Assembly: GCA_963819975.1 (NCBI GenBank)
Contig: CAWFYE010000018.1
Coordinates: 62,001 to 126,000, forward strand
DNA length: 64,000 nucleotides
Origin: Palsa-1392 sp963819975
GTDB taxonomy: Bacteria; Verrucomicrobiota; Verrucomicrobiia; Chthoniobacterales; UBA10450
Direction of reading: 5' to 3'
The number at the start of each line of letters is the position of its first letter. The stretch's first letter is position 1. Shown here piece after piece: positions 55,939 to 64,000 of the stretch. The position numbers and the translations under genes are program-made. The notes below the pieces were generated by a model. It was not told the DNA's origin. It searched no databases and saw only the letters and a list, made by a program, of their open reading frames with translations.

Positions 55939-56544
55939 ATGCGCTTTTCATTTCGCCTTTTCTTCCTCGTCCCGCTGGCCGGGGTGGGCTTGCTCACGAG
56001 CTGCAACACGATGGCGCCGACGCCTGCCGGCAAATATCACGTCACAGCGCTCAAGCCGCACAACCCCGACAAGGTCCGAGTCGATCTTTCGCTTTCGACG
56101 CAGAACGTTTATGTGATGGAAGGCGACCGGCTTCTGATGGCCGCGCGAGGTAACGTCGGGAAAAACAATTCCACCCCCAAGGGCAACTTCCGCATCACCG
56201 ACAAGATCAAGAACAAGCGCCGGGTCAGCGAGCCGGACGCCGGTTATCCGATGGCCTACTGGTGCGAGTTTCTACCCGCCTACGGCTTTCATGAGGGGTT
56301 TGTGCATCCCTATCCGCACACCCACGGTTGCATCCGCATGCATCGCGAAGCCGCTGCCCGCCTGTTTGCACTCGTGAAGGTTGGGACCCCGGTCAGCATC
56401 GCTACCACCCAGCCGGAAGACTCCCAGTATGCCAGCAAGGTCATGCCGCTCGATCAAAGCCGCGATCCCGATCCGCCCCGCTCGTTCATGATGTCGTCGG
56501 CCTGGTTCAAGGACCCGCCGGGACCTCTCCTGAACGACGGCTAA
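55939..56544 (+). CDS. L,D-transpeptidase (YkuD) lipoprotein
   Basis: 201 residues from the ATG at 55939 (an upstream ATG at 55906 adds 11 residues). Lipobox LLTSC (Cys22). The YkuD core has NVYVMEGDRLLMAARGNVGK, STPKGNFRI, and the active site PHTHGCIRMHREAA with His129 and Cys131. It differs from the 31971 paralog in the spacing of the active-site His and Cys. Envelope enzyme for peptidoglycan cross-linking or protein attachment. Confidence 0.88.
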   Translation: MRFSFRLFFLVPLAGVGLLTSCNTMAPTPAGKYHVTALKPHNPDKVRVDLSLSTQNVYVMEGDRLLMAARGNVGKNNSTPKGNFRITDKIKNKRRVSEPDAGYPMAYWCEFLPAYGFHEGFVHPYPHTHGCIRMHREAAARLFALVKVGTPVSIATTQPEDSQYASKVMPLDQSRDPDPPRSFMMSSAWFKDPPGPLLNDG

Positions 56545-56626
56545 ACGCCGCGAAAAAGGGATCCCTGATTTCTATCGGTCGTTGCGCACTGGAAAAAGGT
56601 GCTCAGCGACCGCATAGTTTACAGCC

Positions 56627-57865
56627 ATGAGCGCGAACCTTATTTCCAGCGGCACGACTGCGCGAAACAAAGTCAACCTTCGCACCCCTGAGGTGATGAC
56701 GGCCGTGCAGGAGCAGGTCGAGGCGCATTACCGGAGCGACATCGTCGACAAAGTGCGGCGGACCGGCGGCATCGTCGCGATCGGCGACTTGACCGTGCGG
56801 CTCGCGAAACAGTTTGGCTTTTGTTACGGGGTCGAACGCGCAATCGATCTCGCCTACGCCGCGCGCAAGGTCTTCAAGGAGCGCCGTCTCTTCATCGTCG
56901 GCGAGATCATTCACAACCCCGAGGTCAACGAGCAGATCTCGTCGTTAGGCATCAAGAACCTGACCGGCGCGAACAAGCAAGCCGACATCTCTGAGTTGCA
57001 GCCCGACGATGTTGTCATCCTGCCCGCTTTCGGGACCGAGCTTTCCATTCTGCAGCAGATCACGGATCGCGGCTGCCAGATCGTCGATACCACCTGCGGC
57101 GACGTCATGAGCGTCTGGAAACGGGTGCGTAAATACGCCAGCGAATCGGCCACCTCCATCATCCACGGCAAGGCCGAGCACGAGGAGACCAAGGCGACCA
57201 GCTCGCGCGCGCTCGGCGACGGCAAAGGGCATTACCTCGTCGTGCTGACGCTGGCCGATACCGATTACGTCTGCGATTACATACGCAACGGCGGCGATAA
57301 GCAGGCTTTCCTCGACAAATTCCGGGGCGCCTACTCGGCAGGATTCGATCCGGACGTTCACCTCCAGACGATCGGGGTGGCCAACCAAACCACCATGCTC
57401 CGGGGCGAGACGGAGGAAGTGCAGCGCCGCATCCAAAAAGCGATCGCCGACCGCGACGGCGCGGAGTTGGCGACGAAAAACTTCCGCTTCTTCGACACGA
57501 TTTGCGGCGCGACCCAGGAACGGCAGGATGCGTTGCGCGAGCTGCTCAACGTGAAGATGGATTTGCTGCTCGTCGTTGGCGGTTACAACAGCTCCAACAC
57601 TTCGCACCTCGCGGAAATGGGCGAAGAAAAGTTGCCGACCTATTTTTTGCTCAACGCCAGCCGGCTGATCTCCGATAAGGAAATTCTCCACTACAACCTG
57701 CACGAGCGGCGCGAAGTGGTGGCGAAGGACTGGTTGCCAGAGGGCCCGGTCGTCGTCGGGATCACGGCCGGCGCCTCCTGCCCGAACAATCTCATCGAAG
57801 AAACGCTCATCCGGCTATTCCAGCTCCGCGGGATCGGGATCGAACAGCTGAACGCCGCGGCCTAA
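56627..57865 (+). CDS. ispH: 4-hydroxy-3-methylbut-2-enyl diphosphate reductase, long (plant/cyanobacterial) type
   Basis: Last enzyme of the MEP pathway; makes IPP and DMAPP. At 412 residues it is of the plant/cyanobacterial type rather than the 310-residue proteobacterial type. The three Fe-S cysteines are Cys66 (FGFCYGVERA), Cys157 (DTTCGDV) and Cys293 (DTICGAT). GEIIHNPEVN, the IIHGKAEHEET His region and NSSNTSHLAE are present. Its TAA stop lies within a GCCTAACGA word. A GNAT gene starts 8 bp later and may be co-transcribed. Confidence 0.95.
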   Translation: MSANLISSGTTARNKVNLRTPEVMTAVQEQVEAHYRSDIVDKVRRTGGIVAIGDLTVRLAKQFGFCYGVERAIDLAYAARKVFKERRLFIVGEIIHNPEVNEQISSLGIKNLTGANKQADISELQPDDVVILPAFGTELSILQQITDRGCQIVDTTCGDVMSVWKRVRKYASESATSIIHGKAEHEETKATSSRALGDGKGHYLVVLTLADTDYVCDYIRNGGDKQAFLDKFRGAYSAGFDPDVHLQTIGVANQTTMLRGETEEVQRRIQKAIADRDGAELATKNFRFFDTICGATQERQDALRELLNVKMDLLLVVGGYNSSNTSHLAEMGEEKLPTYFLLNASRLISDKEILHYNLHERREVVAKDWLPEGPVVVGITAGASCPNNLIEETLIRLFQLRGIGIEQLNAAA

Positions 57866-57873
57866 CGAGCGCC

Positions 57874-58347
57874 GTGGAAAGTCTCCTCGACGGTTCATGT
57901 TCGATCCGCCCGGCCTGTTTGTCCGATGCCGCTGAAATCGCGGAACTTTCCGGCCAGCTCGGATATCCGGCGAGCGCAGCCGAAATCTCAAATCGGCTAA
58001 GTCGGCTCCTGGTCGATCCCGATTATTTCGTCGCGGTGGCGGAAGGTTCCGGCGGTTCACTCCTTGGCTGGATCGGTGCGGAATTCAGTCTTTTACTCGA
58101 AATCGGCGAAGAAATCGAAATCGTGGGACTTGTCGTTAGGCAAGGTGTGCGACGGCTCGGGGTTGGGAAGGCGCTTTTGGCCGCGGCGGAAGAGTGGGCG
58201 CGACAACGCGGCCAGCCGTCCATCCGCGTTCGCTCCAATGCCGCGCGGCTCGAATCCCATCCCTTCTACGAGCGGATGGGGTATGCGCGAATCAAGACGC
58301 AGCACTGTTATCGCAAAGGCGTTGGCTCGGTTCAGAAAACGACTTGA
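57874..58347 (+). CDS. GNAT family N-acetyltransferase
   Basis: 157 residues from a GTG 8 bp after ispH. The fold begins SIRPACLSDAAEIAEL. The acetyl-CoA loop is VVRQGVRRLGVGKALL (Q/R-x-x-G-x-G/A), and the RLESHPFYERMGYARIKTQ end is typical. Substrate unknown. The last 16 nt overlap the convergent HNH gene. Confidence 0.88.
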   Translation: MESLLDGSCSIRPACLSDAAEIAELSGQLGYPASAAEISNRLSRLLVDPDYFVAVAEGSGGSLLGWIGAEFSLLLEIGEEIEIVGLVVRQGVRRLGVGKALLAAAEEWARQRGQPSIRVRSNAARLESHPFYERMGYARIKTQHCYRKGVGSVQKTT

Positions 58348-58664
58348 CGACTGGCACGCACCGCTTTCGCGCTGCGCATCGCTGCCCGAAAGCCGCTCGG
58401 TTTCGCCCGGATCCAGTCAGCGAACTTCGCGATCTCCGGATGACTGCGTAGTTTCGCGACCGTGTTAAACTCGCGTTCGAGTTGCTTCTCGGTCAAGAGC
58501 TGGTGAACCTGCGAATGGCACGAGCGGAACAGGCCCACTACCGCACGCACCTCGCCTCGTAGGAAATCGCGTTTATTCCGCTTGTTGTGATGGCGAGTCC
58601 GCGGGACAAGATGATGCCGGGTGAGGCGCTCCTTTCGGTCGCAGAGCGCGCAGCGTCCTTCCAT
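58332..58664 (-). CDS. HNH-family nuclease-like protein
   Basis: 110 residues. It begins RCALCDRKERLTRHHLVPRT, the CxxC plus TxHHLxP pattern of small HNH/zinc nucleases, then LFRSCHSQVHQLLTEKQLER, where the usual CxxCH zinc pair is reduced to SCH. A helical C-terminus follows. It would nick DNA or RNA, but the family also contains inactive members. Its start lies 81 bp from the divergent Ku gene, which suggests, but does not prove, a repair link. Confidence 0.75.
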   Translation of the reverse strand: MEGRCALCDRKERLTRHHLVPRTRHHNKRNKRDFLRGEVRAVVGLFRSCHSQVHQLLTEKQLEREFNTVAKLRSHPEIAKFADWIRAKPSGFRAAMRSAKAVRASRQVVF

Positions 58665-58745
58665 CGCGCAACTTCTCCGAGGGAAGGCGCCCGCTCAAGC
58701 CCCTCAGCCGCGCAAACGCCCGTCCAAACGCGAATTCCTTATGGC

Positions 58746-59585
58746 ATGCGCGCAATTTGGAAAGGCAGTATCAGCTTTGGGCTGGTCAACATCCCGATCG
58801 CTCTTTACCCGGCGACGCGACGGGAAGATCTGAAATTTCGACTTCTTCGCGGCAGCGATCTCAGCCCGGTGAATTACAAGCGCGTGGCCGAGAAGGATGG
58901 CAAAGAAGTGCCCTGGGACAAAATCGTGAAGGGCTACGAGTACGAAAAAGGGAAGTTCGTCGTCCTGAACGAAAAAGATTTCCATCGCGTTGACCTTGAG
59001 GCGACGCAGACGGTCGACATTCAGGATTTCGTCGACGTCGAAGAGATCGATCCGATGTATTTTTACAAACCGTATTACCTCGAGCCGCAGAAAGGTGGCG
59101 ACAAAGCGTATGCCCTGCTTCGCGAGACCCTCGAGAAAACGGGCAAGATCGGGATCGCGAAGGTAATCATCAAGACCCGCCAATACCTCGCCGGAGTGAA
59201 GCCGCTCAAGCACGCCCTTGTCCTCGAGTTGATGCTTTTCGCGGAGGAGCTGTCCGATGTGGAAAAGTTAAACGTGCCCAAGAAATCCGCTGAACCCGGG
59301 AAGCGCGAGATGGAAATGGCGAAAGCGCTCGTCGAAAGCATGACTTCGGAATGGGATCCGAGGAAGTATAAAGACGATTACCGCGATGCTCTCATGGAAG
59401 TGATCGAGGAGAAGGTGGAATCCGGCGGCGAGGACATCGAGGAAAAACCGAAGACAAAGAAGCCTTCCTCGAAGGTTATCGATCTGGTTGCAGTCCTGCA
59501 GGAGAGCCTTGCCAAAGCGGACGGTGGGAGAAAGAAGAAGCGAACGAGCAGGAAGGCCAAAACGAGCGGGCGCAAAGCGGCCTGA
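58746..59585 (+). CDS. ku: Ku protein, non-homologous end joining
   Basis: Binds DNA double-strand ends and recruits LigD. 279 residues from the ATG at 58746. It opens with the bacterial Ku hallmark MRAIWKGSISFGLVNIPIAL and YPATRRED, then YEYEKGKFVVL, the long central bridge FVDVEEIDPMYFYKPYYLEP, and KPLKHALVLELMLFAEEL. The C-terminal tail is Lys/Arg-rich (RKKKRTSRKAKTSGRKAA), as in Ku proteins that slide on DNA. No ligD is in the window. The upstream extension is antisense to the HNH gene and rejected. Confidence 0.95.
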   Translation: MRAIWKGSISFGLVNIPIALYPATRREDLKFRLLRGSDLSPVNYKRVAEKDGKEVPWDKIVKGYEYEKGKFVVLNEKDFHRVDLEATQTVDIQDFVDVEEIDPMYFYKPYYLEPQKGGDKAYALLRETLEKTGKIGIAKVIIKTRQYLAGVKPLKHALVLELMLFAEELSDVEKLNVPKKSAEPGKREMEMAKALVESMTSEWDPRKYKDDYRDALMEVIEEKVESGGEDIEEKPKTKKPSSKVIDLVAVLQESLAKADGGRKKKRTSRKAKTSGRKAA

Positions 59586-59630
59586 CCCTGCCTCAGCCCG
59601 GTCAGCCCTTTGTCGCACCGGCGCGACTCG

Positions 59631-60092
59631 TTAGGCTAAGTCGGCCAGCGCCGCTGCGACCGCGCCCGGCAATTTATGCGGACCATCGCCGCCGAGCTGC
59701 GCATCGAGTGTTTCCAGTCTCCGGATCAGATCGACGACCTCGCGTCGCGCCAGCGGGCCGCCGGCTGCCGCGCAGAAATGTGTGCGACAACCAAACGGCC
59801 GGTCGGCATAGATCAGGCAACGGCCCGACTGCGTCTCGAGCATCGGGCAGGCGCCGTCCGCGGGCGAGGGGAGCTTGGTGCGCCCGCTCGCCCGCCAGGC
59901 TCGTGCCGCGACCAACGCTTCGCCTTTGGTTAGGTAAGGAGTCAGCCCGGTCAGCTTGAACTGGCAACATTCCGTTCGCCGGATGCACTGTCGCTCGACC
60001 GGCCGCGTCGCCAGCTCGGCATAGACCCGTTTCACTTCGGCCAGCAGTTCAAGATTATCCTTTTGCTGCGCTTTTGAATTGATGGCCGGCAT
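59631..60092 (-). CDS. YkgJ family cysteine-cluster protein
   Basis: 153 residues. The Cys-rich pattern of the CxxxCxxCC/YkgJ family is present: CIRRTECCQF near 36-45, then GACPMLETQSGRCLIYADRP and FGCRTHFC. These bind a metal (Zn or Fe-S), possibly in protein or RNA modification; function is unproven. It is cytosolic. The TAA stop lies in a TCGTTAGGC word (59628-59636). Confidence 0.87.
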   Translation of the reverse strand: MPAINSKAQQKDNLELLAEVKRVYAELATRPVERQCIRRTECCQFKLTGLTPYLTKGEALVAARAWRASGRTKLPSPADGACPMLETQSGRCLIYADRPFGCRTHFCAAAGGPLARREVVDLIRRLETLDAQLGGDGPHKLPGAVAAALADLA

Positions 60093-60168
60093 TGCGAGTC
60101 GAAGATGCCGCGCCCGCGCCAGTCTGCAAACTCTTGACGATTCTGGATGCTCCTGTTAAACCGGCGAA

Positions 60169-61080
60169 ATGCTAAGAAATCGTTCCCCCTTTGGGACCAT
60201 TGCGTGCTGCGCTCTGTTCGCAGCCTTCCTCGTCTCTGCTCAATCCGCTCACGCCGCGACCGCCTGTGTCTGGCGAGTGACTAACGCCCCGGCGTCCTTT
60301 TATCTCGTCGGTACGATCCACGCCTTGAGCGGCCACGATTATCCGCTTCCGAAGCCCTACATGCAGGCGCTGCACGACTCGAAGCAATTCTACTTCGAAG
60401 TCGATGTCGATCCGCGGAGCGACTTCGGCCCGCGCTTCGAGCGCGCCGCTTCTTACCCGAAGGGCGACGATATCCGGCGTCACATCCACCCTAAGACCTG
60501 GGAATTTCTCGCCAAAAAATTCCGGATCTCCAACTATCTCGGGCACGGTTTTTATTTTGGAGAAAATTACATCGAGGACATGCAGCGGCTGCGCCCGTGG
60601 GCGATCGCGTATTACATCTGGGGAATCCGCGGCTACAGCGACATCTCGGGCAGCTATGGGGTCGACAACTACTTCTTCTACCAGGCGCGCCGCACCGGGA
60701 AAGCAACCGGCGCACTCGAAACCCCGGAGCAACATGTCGATGTCCTGCGCGGGATGGCCGATATCGATGCCGAGATTCTTCTTCTCGATACACTCGTTAG
60801 GGGAGACAAACGCCGCGATGATTTCAATGCCACCCGCGACGGCTGGAAGCATGGCGATATCGGGCCGATCGTGGCCGAGCAAAAACGCGAGCGCGAATTG
60901 AATCCCGGGGCGGAAATTCGCCTTCTTGATTATCGGAATCTGCGCTGGATCCCGAAGATCGAAGGTGCGATCAAGGCCGGCGTGCCGACTTCGGTTGTCG
61001 TCGGAACGGGACACTTCTGCGGGCCGAACAACGTGATCGAGCTCCTGCAAAAGAAGGGCTACAAGATCGAGCAGCTCTAG
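60169..61080 (+). CDS. Secreted TraB/GumN family protein
   Basis: 303 residues with a signal peptide (cleavage about AHAA, residue 30). The TraB/PrgY/GumN fold shows CVWRVTNAPASFYLVGTIHA near the start, the FYFEVDVD strand, and the final TSVVVGTGHFCGPNNVIELL with the second GxxH. The family is related to erythromycin-esterase/Tiki metallo-proteases. Substrate unknown; periplasmic. Confidence 0.88.
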   Translation: MLRNRSPFGTIACCALFAAFLVSAQSAHAATACVWRVTNAPASFYLVGTIHALSGHDYPLPKPYMQALHDSKQFYFEVDVDPRSDFGPRFERAASYPKGDDIRRHIHPKTWEFLAKKFRISNYLGHGFYFGENYIEDMQRLRPWAIAYYIWGIRGYSDISGSYGVDNYFFYQARRTGKATGALETPEQHVDVLRGMADIDAEILLLDTLVRGDKRRDDFNATRDGWKHGDIGPIVAEQKRERELNPGAEIRLLDYRNLRWIPKIEGAIKAGVPTSVVVGTGHFCGPNNVIELLQKKGYKIEQL

Positions 61081-61257
61081 GCTGGCAGGCTCCTTTCGGG
61101 CCGCTCCGTTGTGCGAACGGCTCGTTATCAAATCTGAACGCCCGGCCTTGTTCGCGAGTCTCACTTGGGGTTTGTCGCCTTCGGGCATTGAAACCGGGCG
61201 CGTTGTCCGCTGATTTGCCATCGCGCGAGGCGACGCCTATAGCAAACCCTTAGTCCT

Positions 61258-63435
61258 ATGATCAAAACCGTCCTTTGCACGACCCTCGGCCTGCTCTGCG
61301 CCGCTTCGTTTTTGCGCGCTCAATCCGAGCCTTCCCATTCAGATGCCGCGCCGCCCTCGAGTGAGCAGAGCGCGCCACCACCGATCGCGCCCACTCCAAA
61401 GGCTTCCGCCGCCGCCGCAGGCCAGCCGGCCTTGAAGAAAAAAGCCCTGCCGCCGCTCGACCCGAAAAACATGGATACCTCGGTCAAGCCAGGTGATGAC
61501 TTTTACAAGTATGCCAATGGAAATTGGCTCAAGAATAACCCCATTCCGCCGGAGTATTCGCGCTGGAGCAGTTTCAACGAGCTGATCGAGAAGAATAACG
61601 ACGCCCTGCACGAGATTGCCGAGCAGGCCGCGAAACTTTCCGCGGAGAATTCCGGCCAGGCCAAGATGGAGAAAGCCGCCTCCGAAGTGCAAAAAGTCGG
61701 CGACTTCTACGCCAGCGGCATGAACGAGGAGCAGATTAACTCCGCCCGCCTTCTGCCTTTGAAGGCCGAGTTGAAACAGATCGATTTCATCAGCGACCTC
61801 GCCTCGCTCAGCGCCGAAATCGGTCACCTCCACAGCCTCGGGATCGGCGCCCTTTTTGGTTTCACTTCCGGACAGGATGACAAGGAGAGCACGATGGTCA
61901 TCGCCCAGGCTTTCCAAGGCGGCCTCGGGTTACCCGACCGCGATTACTACACCAAGGAGGACGATGCTTCGAAGAAGCTCCGCGAACAATATGTCGCCCA
62001 TGTCACCACGATGCTTTCGCTCCTCGGCGACAGGCCCGACGTCGCCGCCGCCGCCGCTCGGACGGTGATGAAGATCGAAACCGCGCTCGCCAAACCGGCG
62101 CGTACCCGGGTCGAGCTGCGCGATCCGCAAAAGAACTACAACAAGATGTCGCAGGCGGAGCTGCAAAAGCTCATGCCGGATTTTAAATGGAATGACTACT
62201 TCCAGGTCCTCGGACTGCCTGTCCCGGGTGCGATCAATGTCGGACAGCCCGACTTCTTCAAAGCCGCGAACGACGTTTTCAAGAGAGTCTCTCTCGACGA
62301 TTGGAAGACCTATCTCCGATGGCACCTCATCCATGGCGTCGCGCCCACAATGGGGCAGGCTTTCGTAGACGAAAACTTCGCGTTTTATGGCAAGATCCTG
62401 ACCGGCTCGGAAAAGCTCAAGCCGCGCTGGAAGCGTGTCGTCTCGGTCATCGATGACGAGATCGGCGAAGCTCTTGGCAAGCTCTATGTTGCCGACAATT
62501 TCCCACCCGAAGCCAAGAAGCGGGCACTCGAGATGGTCAACAACCTCAAGGAAGCCCTCGCAGAACGGATCAAGACTAACGATTGGATGGATGAGCCGAC
62601 CAAGCAGGAAGCGCTTAAGAAACTCGCCGCTTTCAAGGTTAAGATCGGTTATCCCGATAAGTGGCGGGATTACTCGACTCTTAAAATCGATCGCGGCCCC
62701 TATGTCTTTAACGTCCTGCGGAGCGATCAATTCGAAGTCGCACGCGAAATGGATAAAATCGGCAAGCCCGTCGACCGCAGCGAGTGGGGGATAACCCCGC
62801 CCACCGTGAACGCCTATTACAACCCAAACCTGAACGAAATCGTTTTCCCGGCCGGCATTCTTCAGCCGCCCTTCTATAATCCTGAGGCCGATGATGCCGT
62901 AAACTACGGCGGGATGGGCGCGGTCATTGGCCACGAAATGACGCATGGTTTCGACGACCAAGGCCGGCAATACGACGCCGTCGGTAACCTGCGCGATTGG
63001 TGGACGCCGGCCTCCGCCAGGGCCTACGACAGACGCGCCCAGGCGATCGTCGACCAGTACGCCGCCTATGAGCCGCTCCCTGGACTGCACATCAACGGCG
63101 AACTGACGCAGGGAGAAAATATCGCCGACATCGGCGGCCTTAAGATCGCCTACGCCGCTTTCAAGAAGGCTCAGGCCGGGCACCCAGAGGAAGCGAACAA
63201 AAAGATCGATGGCCTCACTCCCGACCAGCGTTTCTTCCTCGCCTGGGCACAAATTTGGAGGGCCAACTATCGCGACGAAGATCTGAAACTGCGGCTCAAC
63301 ACCGACCCGCATTCTCCCGGTCGCTTCCGCACCATCGGTCCGGTGAGTAACATGCCGGAATTCCAGAAAGCCTTCGACCTGCCGGATGACAGTCCCATGC
63401 TTCGCCCAGCCAAAGGCCGCGCTAACATTTGGTAG
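61258..63435 (+). CDS. M13 (neprilysin/PepO-type) metallopeptidase, secreted
   Basis: 725 residues. A signal peptide (LLCAASFLRAQS) and a Pro/Ala/Ser-rich linker lead to MDTSVKPGDDFYKYANGNWL, the start of M13. Zinc site: His559-Glu-Met-Thr-His563 in VIGHEMTHGFDDQGRQYD, with the third ligand Glu620 in QGENIADIGGL. The substrate-binding NAYYNPNLNEIVFPAGILQP precedes. The C-terminus ends in NIW rather than the CxxW of eukaryotic neprilysins. It degrades peptides outside the cytoplasm. Its stop abuts a repeat element. Confidence 0.95.
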   Translation: MIKTVLCTTLGLLCAASFLRAQSEPSHSDAAPPSSEQSAPPPIAPTPKASAAAAGQPALKKKALPPLDPKNMDTSVKPGDDFYKYANGNWLKNNPIPPEYSRWSSFNELIEKNNDALHEIAEQAAKLSAENSGQAKMEKAASEVQKVGDFYASGMNEEQINSARLLPLKAELKQIDFISDLASLSAEIGHLHSLGIGALFGFTSGQDDKESTMVIAQAFQGGLGLPDRDYYTKEDDASKKLREQYVAHVTTMLSLLGDRPDVAAAAARTVMKIETALAKPARTRVELRDPQKNYNKMSQAELQKLMPDFKWNDYFQVLGLPVPGAINVGQPDFFKAANDVFKRVSLDDWKTYLRWHLIHGVAPTMGQAFVDENFAFYGKILTGSEKLKPRWKRVVSVIDDEIGEALGKLYVADNFPPEAKKRALEMVNNLKEALAERIKTNDWMDEPTKQEALKKLAAFKVKIGYPDKWRDYSTLKIDRGPYVFNVLRSDQFEVAREMDKIGKPVDRSEWGITPPTVNAYYNPNLNEIVFPAGILQPPFYNPEADDAVNYGGMGAVIGHEMTHGFDDQGRQYDAVGNLRDWWTPASARAYDRRAQAIVDQYAAYEPLPGLHINGELTQGENIADIGGLKIAYAAFKKAQAGHPEEANKKIDGLTPDQRFFLAWAQIWRANYRDEDLKLRLNTDPHSPGRFRTIGPVSNMPEFQKAFDLPDDSPMLRPAKGRANIW

Positions 63436-63522
63436 TGTAGAGGCCGTGTCGGCCGCAGAGGAAAGTCCCGCCGCAGGCAGCGGTCTCTCTTTGTAGCGGC
63501 GGTCTACCGGAACCTCTCTACG
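63436..63522. repeat. Imperfect inverted repeat after the M13 gene
   Basis: TGTAGAGG at the left end and CCTCTCTACG at the right enclose GC-rich half-palindromes (GGCCGTGTCGGCC; GTAGCGGCGGTCTACCG). It recalls the TGTAGACG elements at 41679 and 47425 but only the outer word is similar. It ends within the stop region of the VOC gene. Confidence 0.55.
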
Positions 63523-63913
63523 ATGGAAATGTCCCCTTTGGCGGCTCCCAAAGTTCCACCCGGTTTCCCTCGCAGTCCATCACCCAGCCAAACTTCCCAA
63601 ACTCCGATTCCTCGGTCTTTTCATCTGCCTCGCAACTCTCGGCCCGGAGTTGCGCGAGGAAAGAGTGCAGATCATCGACCCGATAGTTCACCATGAAACG
63701 CGCCTTGCTCGGGTCGAAATAATCTGACGTCTCCTCAAACACGTTCCAAATCGTCGCTCCATTCTCGTTAGGCCGCTCCGGCGTATGCCATTGGAAGCTC
63801 ACCCCGCCCCAGTCCTGGATATCCATCCCAAGATGTTTCCGATACCATTCCCGCAAAGCATCGGGATCCTTCGCTTTGATAAAAATTCCGCCGATCCCAG
63901 TGACTCGATTCAT
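63518..63913 (-). CDS. VOC (glyoxalase/bleomycin-resistance fold) protein
   Basis: 131 residues. Two VOC half-motifs: IGGIFIKAKDPDALREWYRK in the first, and MVNYRVDDLHSFLAQLR with WVMDCEGNRVELWEPP in the second. The likely metal ligands are the Glu of VELWEPP and the His/Gln of FQWHTPE. Such proteins range from lyases to dioxygenases or simple ligand binders. Start ATG at 63913. Confidence 0.88.
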   Translation of the reverse strand: MNRVTGIGGIFIKAKDPDALREWYRKHLGMDIQDWGGVSFQWHTPERPNENGATIWNVFEETSDYFDPSKARFMVNYRVDDLHSFLAQLRAESCEADEKTEESEFGKFGWVMDCEGNRVELWEPPKGTFPS

Positions 63914-63939
63914 TATCTCTCCTTTCGCTCCCGCTCGTC

Positions 63940-64000
63940 TTACTTCGTCGCCTTCACGACATACGCCTGGATTTTCCCGATCGGGTGATCCTTACCGAAT
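63940..64000 (-). CDS. C-terminal end of an unidentified gene
   Basis: The minus strand reads FGKDHPIGKIQAYVVKATK and then TAA (63942-63940). The frame is open to the window edge, upstream of the VOC gene on the same strand. Nineteen residues are too few to name a family. Confidence 0.45.
   Translation of the reverse strand, partial: FGKDHPIGKIQAYVVKATK

Noticed and set aside
58600..59585. Complete NHEJ module
   Set aside because: Only Ku is present. The neighbouring HNH protein is not a ligase, and no LigD polymerase or ligase motif is seen in the window.
61930..63312. 460-codon minus-strand frame
   Set aside because: Shadow of the M13 peptidase gene, which shows all family motifs on plus.

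Overview
The window is 64 kb of GC-rich bacterial chromosome (about 60 % GC by eye), densely packed with genes on both strands. The combination of content points to the Verrucomicrobiota, probably a soil Chthoniobacterales-type organism: a plant/cyanobacterial-style long IspH, an ADOP-type orphan ABC permease, a secreted sulfatase, autotransporter-type beta-strand repeat proteins, secreted NHL proteins with MIGGFIV-type C-terminal repeats, OpcA beside Zwf, and a diverged 23S rRNA. This placement is inference. No phage, integrase, IS element, CRISPR array or tRNA was recognised.

Layout. 1-2.5 kb: start of an HlyD-type adaptor, queG, aroK and the relic of a secreted repeat protein. 2.5-9.2 kb: succinate-semialdehyde dehydrogenase, a Tudor-like small protein, an ADOP permease and two lipoproteins. 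9.2-17.6 kb: a zinc-ribbon/SPFH pair, a transglutaminase-like protein, a YCII protein, a membrane PAS protein, a quinone oxidoreductase, MsrB and an MFS transporter. 17.9-26.4 kb: ftsY, DUF4142, a TPR protein, a glycosyltransferase, a sulfatase and a frameshifted mutS. 26.5-30.0 kb: a 5S/23S rRNA unit on the minus strand with its own promoter and no 16S. 30.1-38 kb: rph, gmd, an L,D-transpeptidase, tatD, and the coaD-yceD-rpmF / plsX-fabH lipid cluster, split by debris of three dead genes. 38-50 kb: universal stress protein, family-4 UDG, queA, yciA, a cNMP/DUF4388 regulator, a GT4 glycosyltransferase, an NHL protein, DUF547, opcA and zwf. 50-64 kb: an LMW phosphatase-SHMT fused frame, lpxL, a frameshifted beta-strand repeat gene, a second L,D-transpeptidase, ispH, GNAT, HNH, Ku, YkgJ, TraB/GumN, an M13 peptidase and a VOC protein.

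How genes relate. queG and queA act in the same queuosine pathway but lie 40 kb apart. coaD-yceD-rpmF and plsX-fabH form the usual phospholipid/fatty-acid start cluster, with 4-nt stop/start overlaps. zwf and opcA feed NADPH and the pentose phosphate pathway. The LMW phosphatase-glyA fusion resembles the ywlE...glyA neighbourhood known from Firmicutes.

The most striking signal is not a gene. A short word, GCCTAACGA (core CCTAACG), occurs at least 44 times (core) or 26 times (full 9-mer), on both strands about equally and mostly inside genes, where it forces rare codons such as TTA. At two convergent gene ends the GTTAGG/CCTAAC core forms an inverted pair that makes a hairpin. This density and layout match the DNA-uptake sequences of Haemophilus and Neisseria. 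I know of none described in this phylum. Other non-gene structure includes degenerate heptamer tandem arrays, some paired as large inverted repeats, and about 100-bp elements bounded by TGTAGACG...CGTCTACA.
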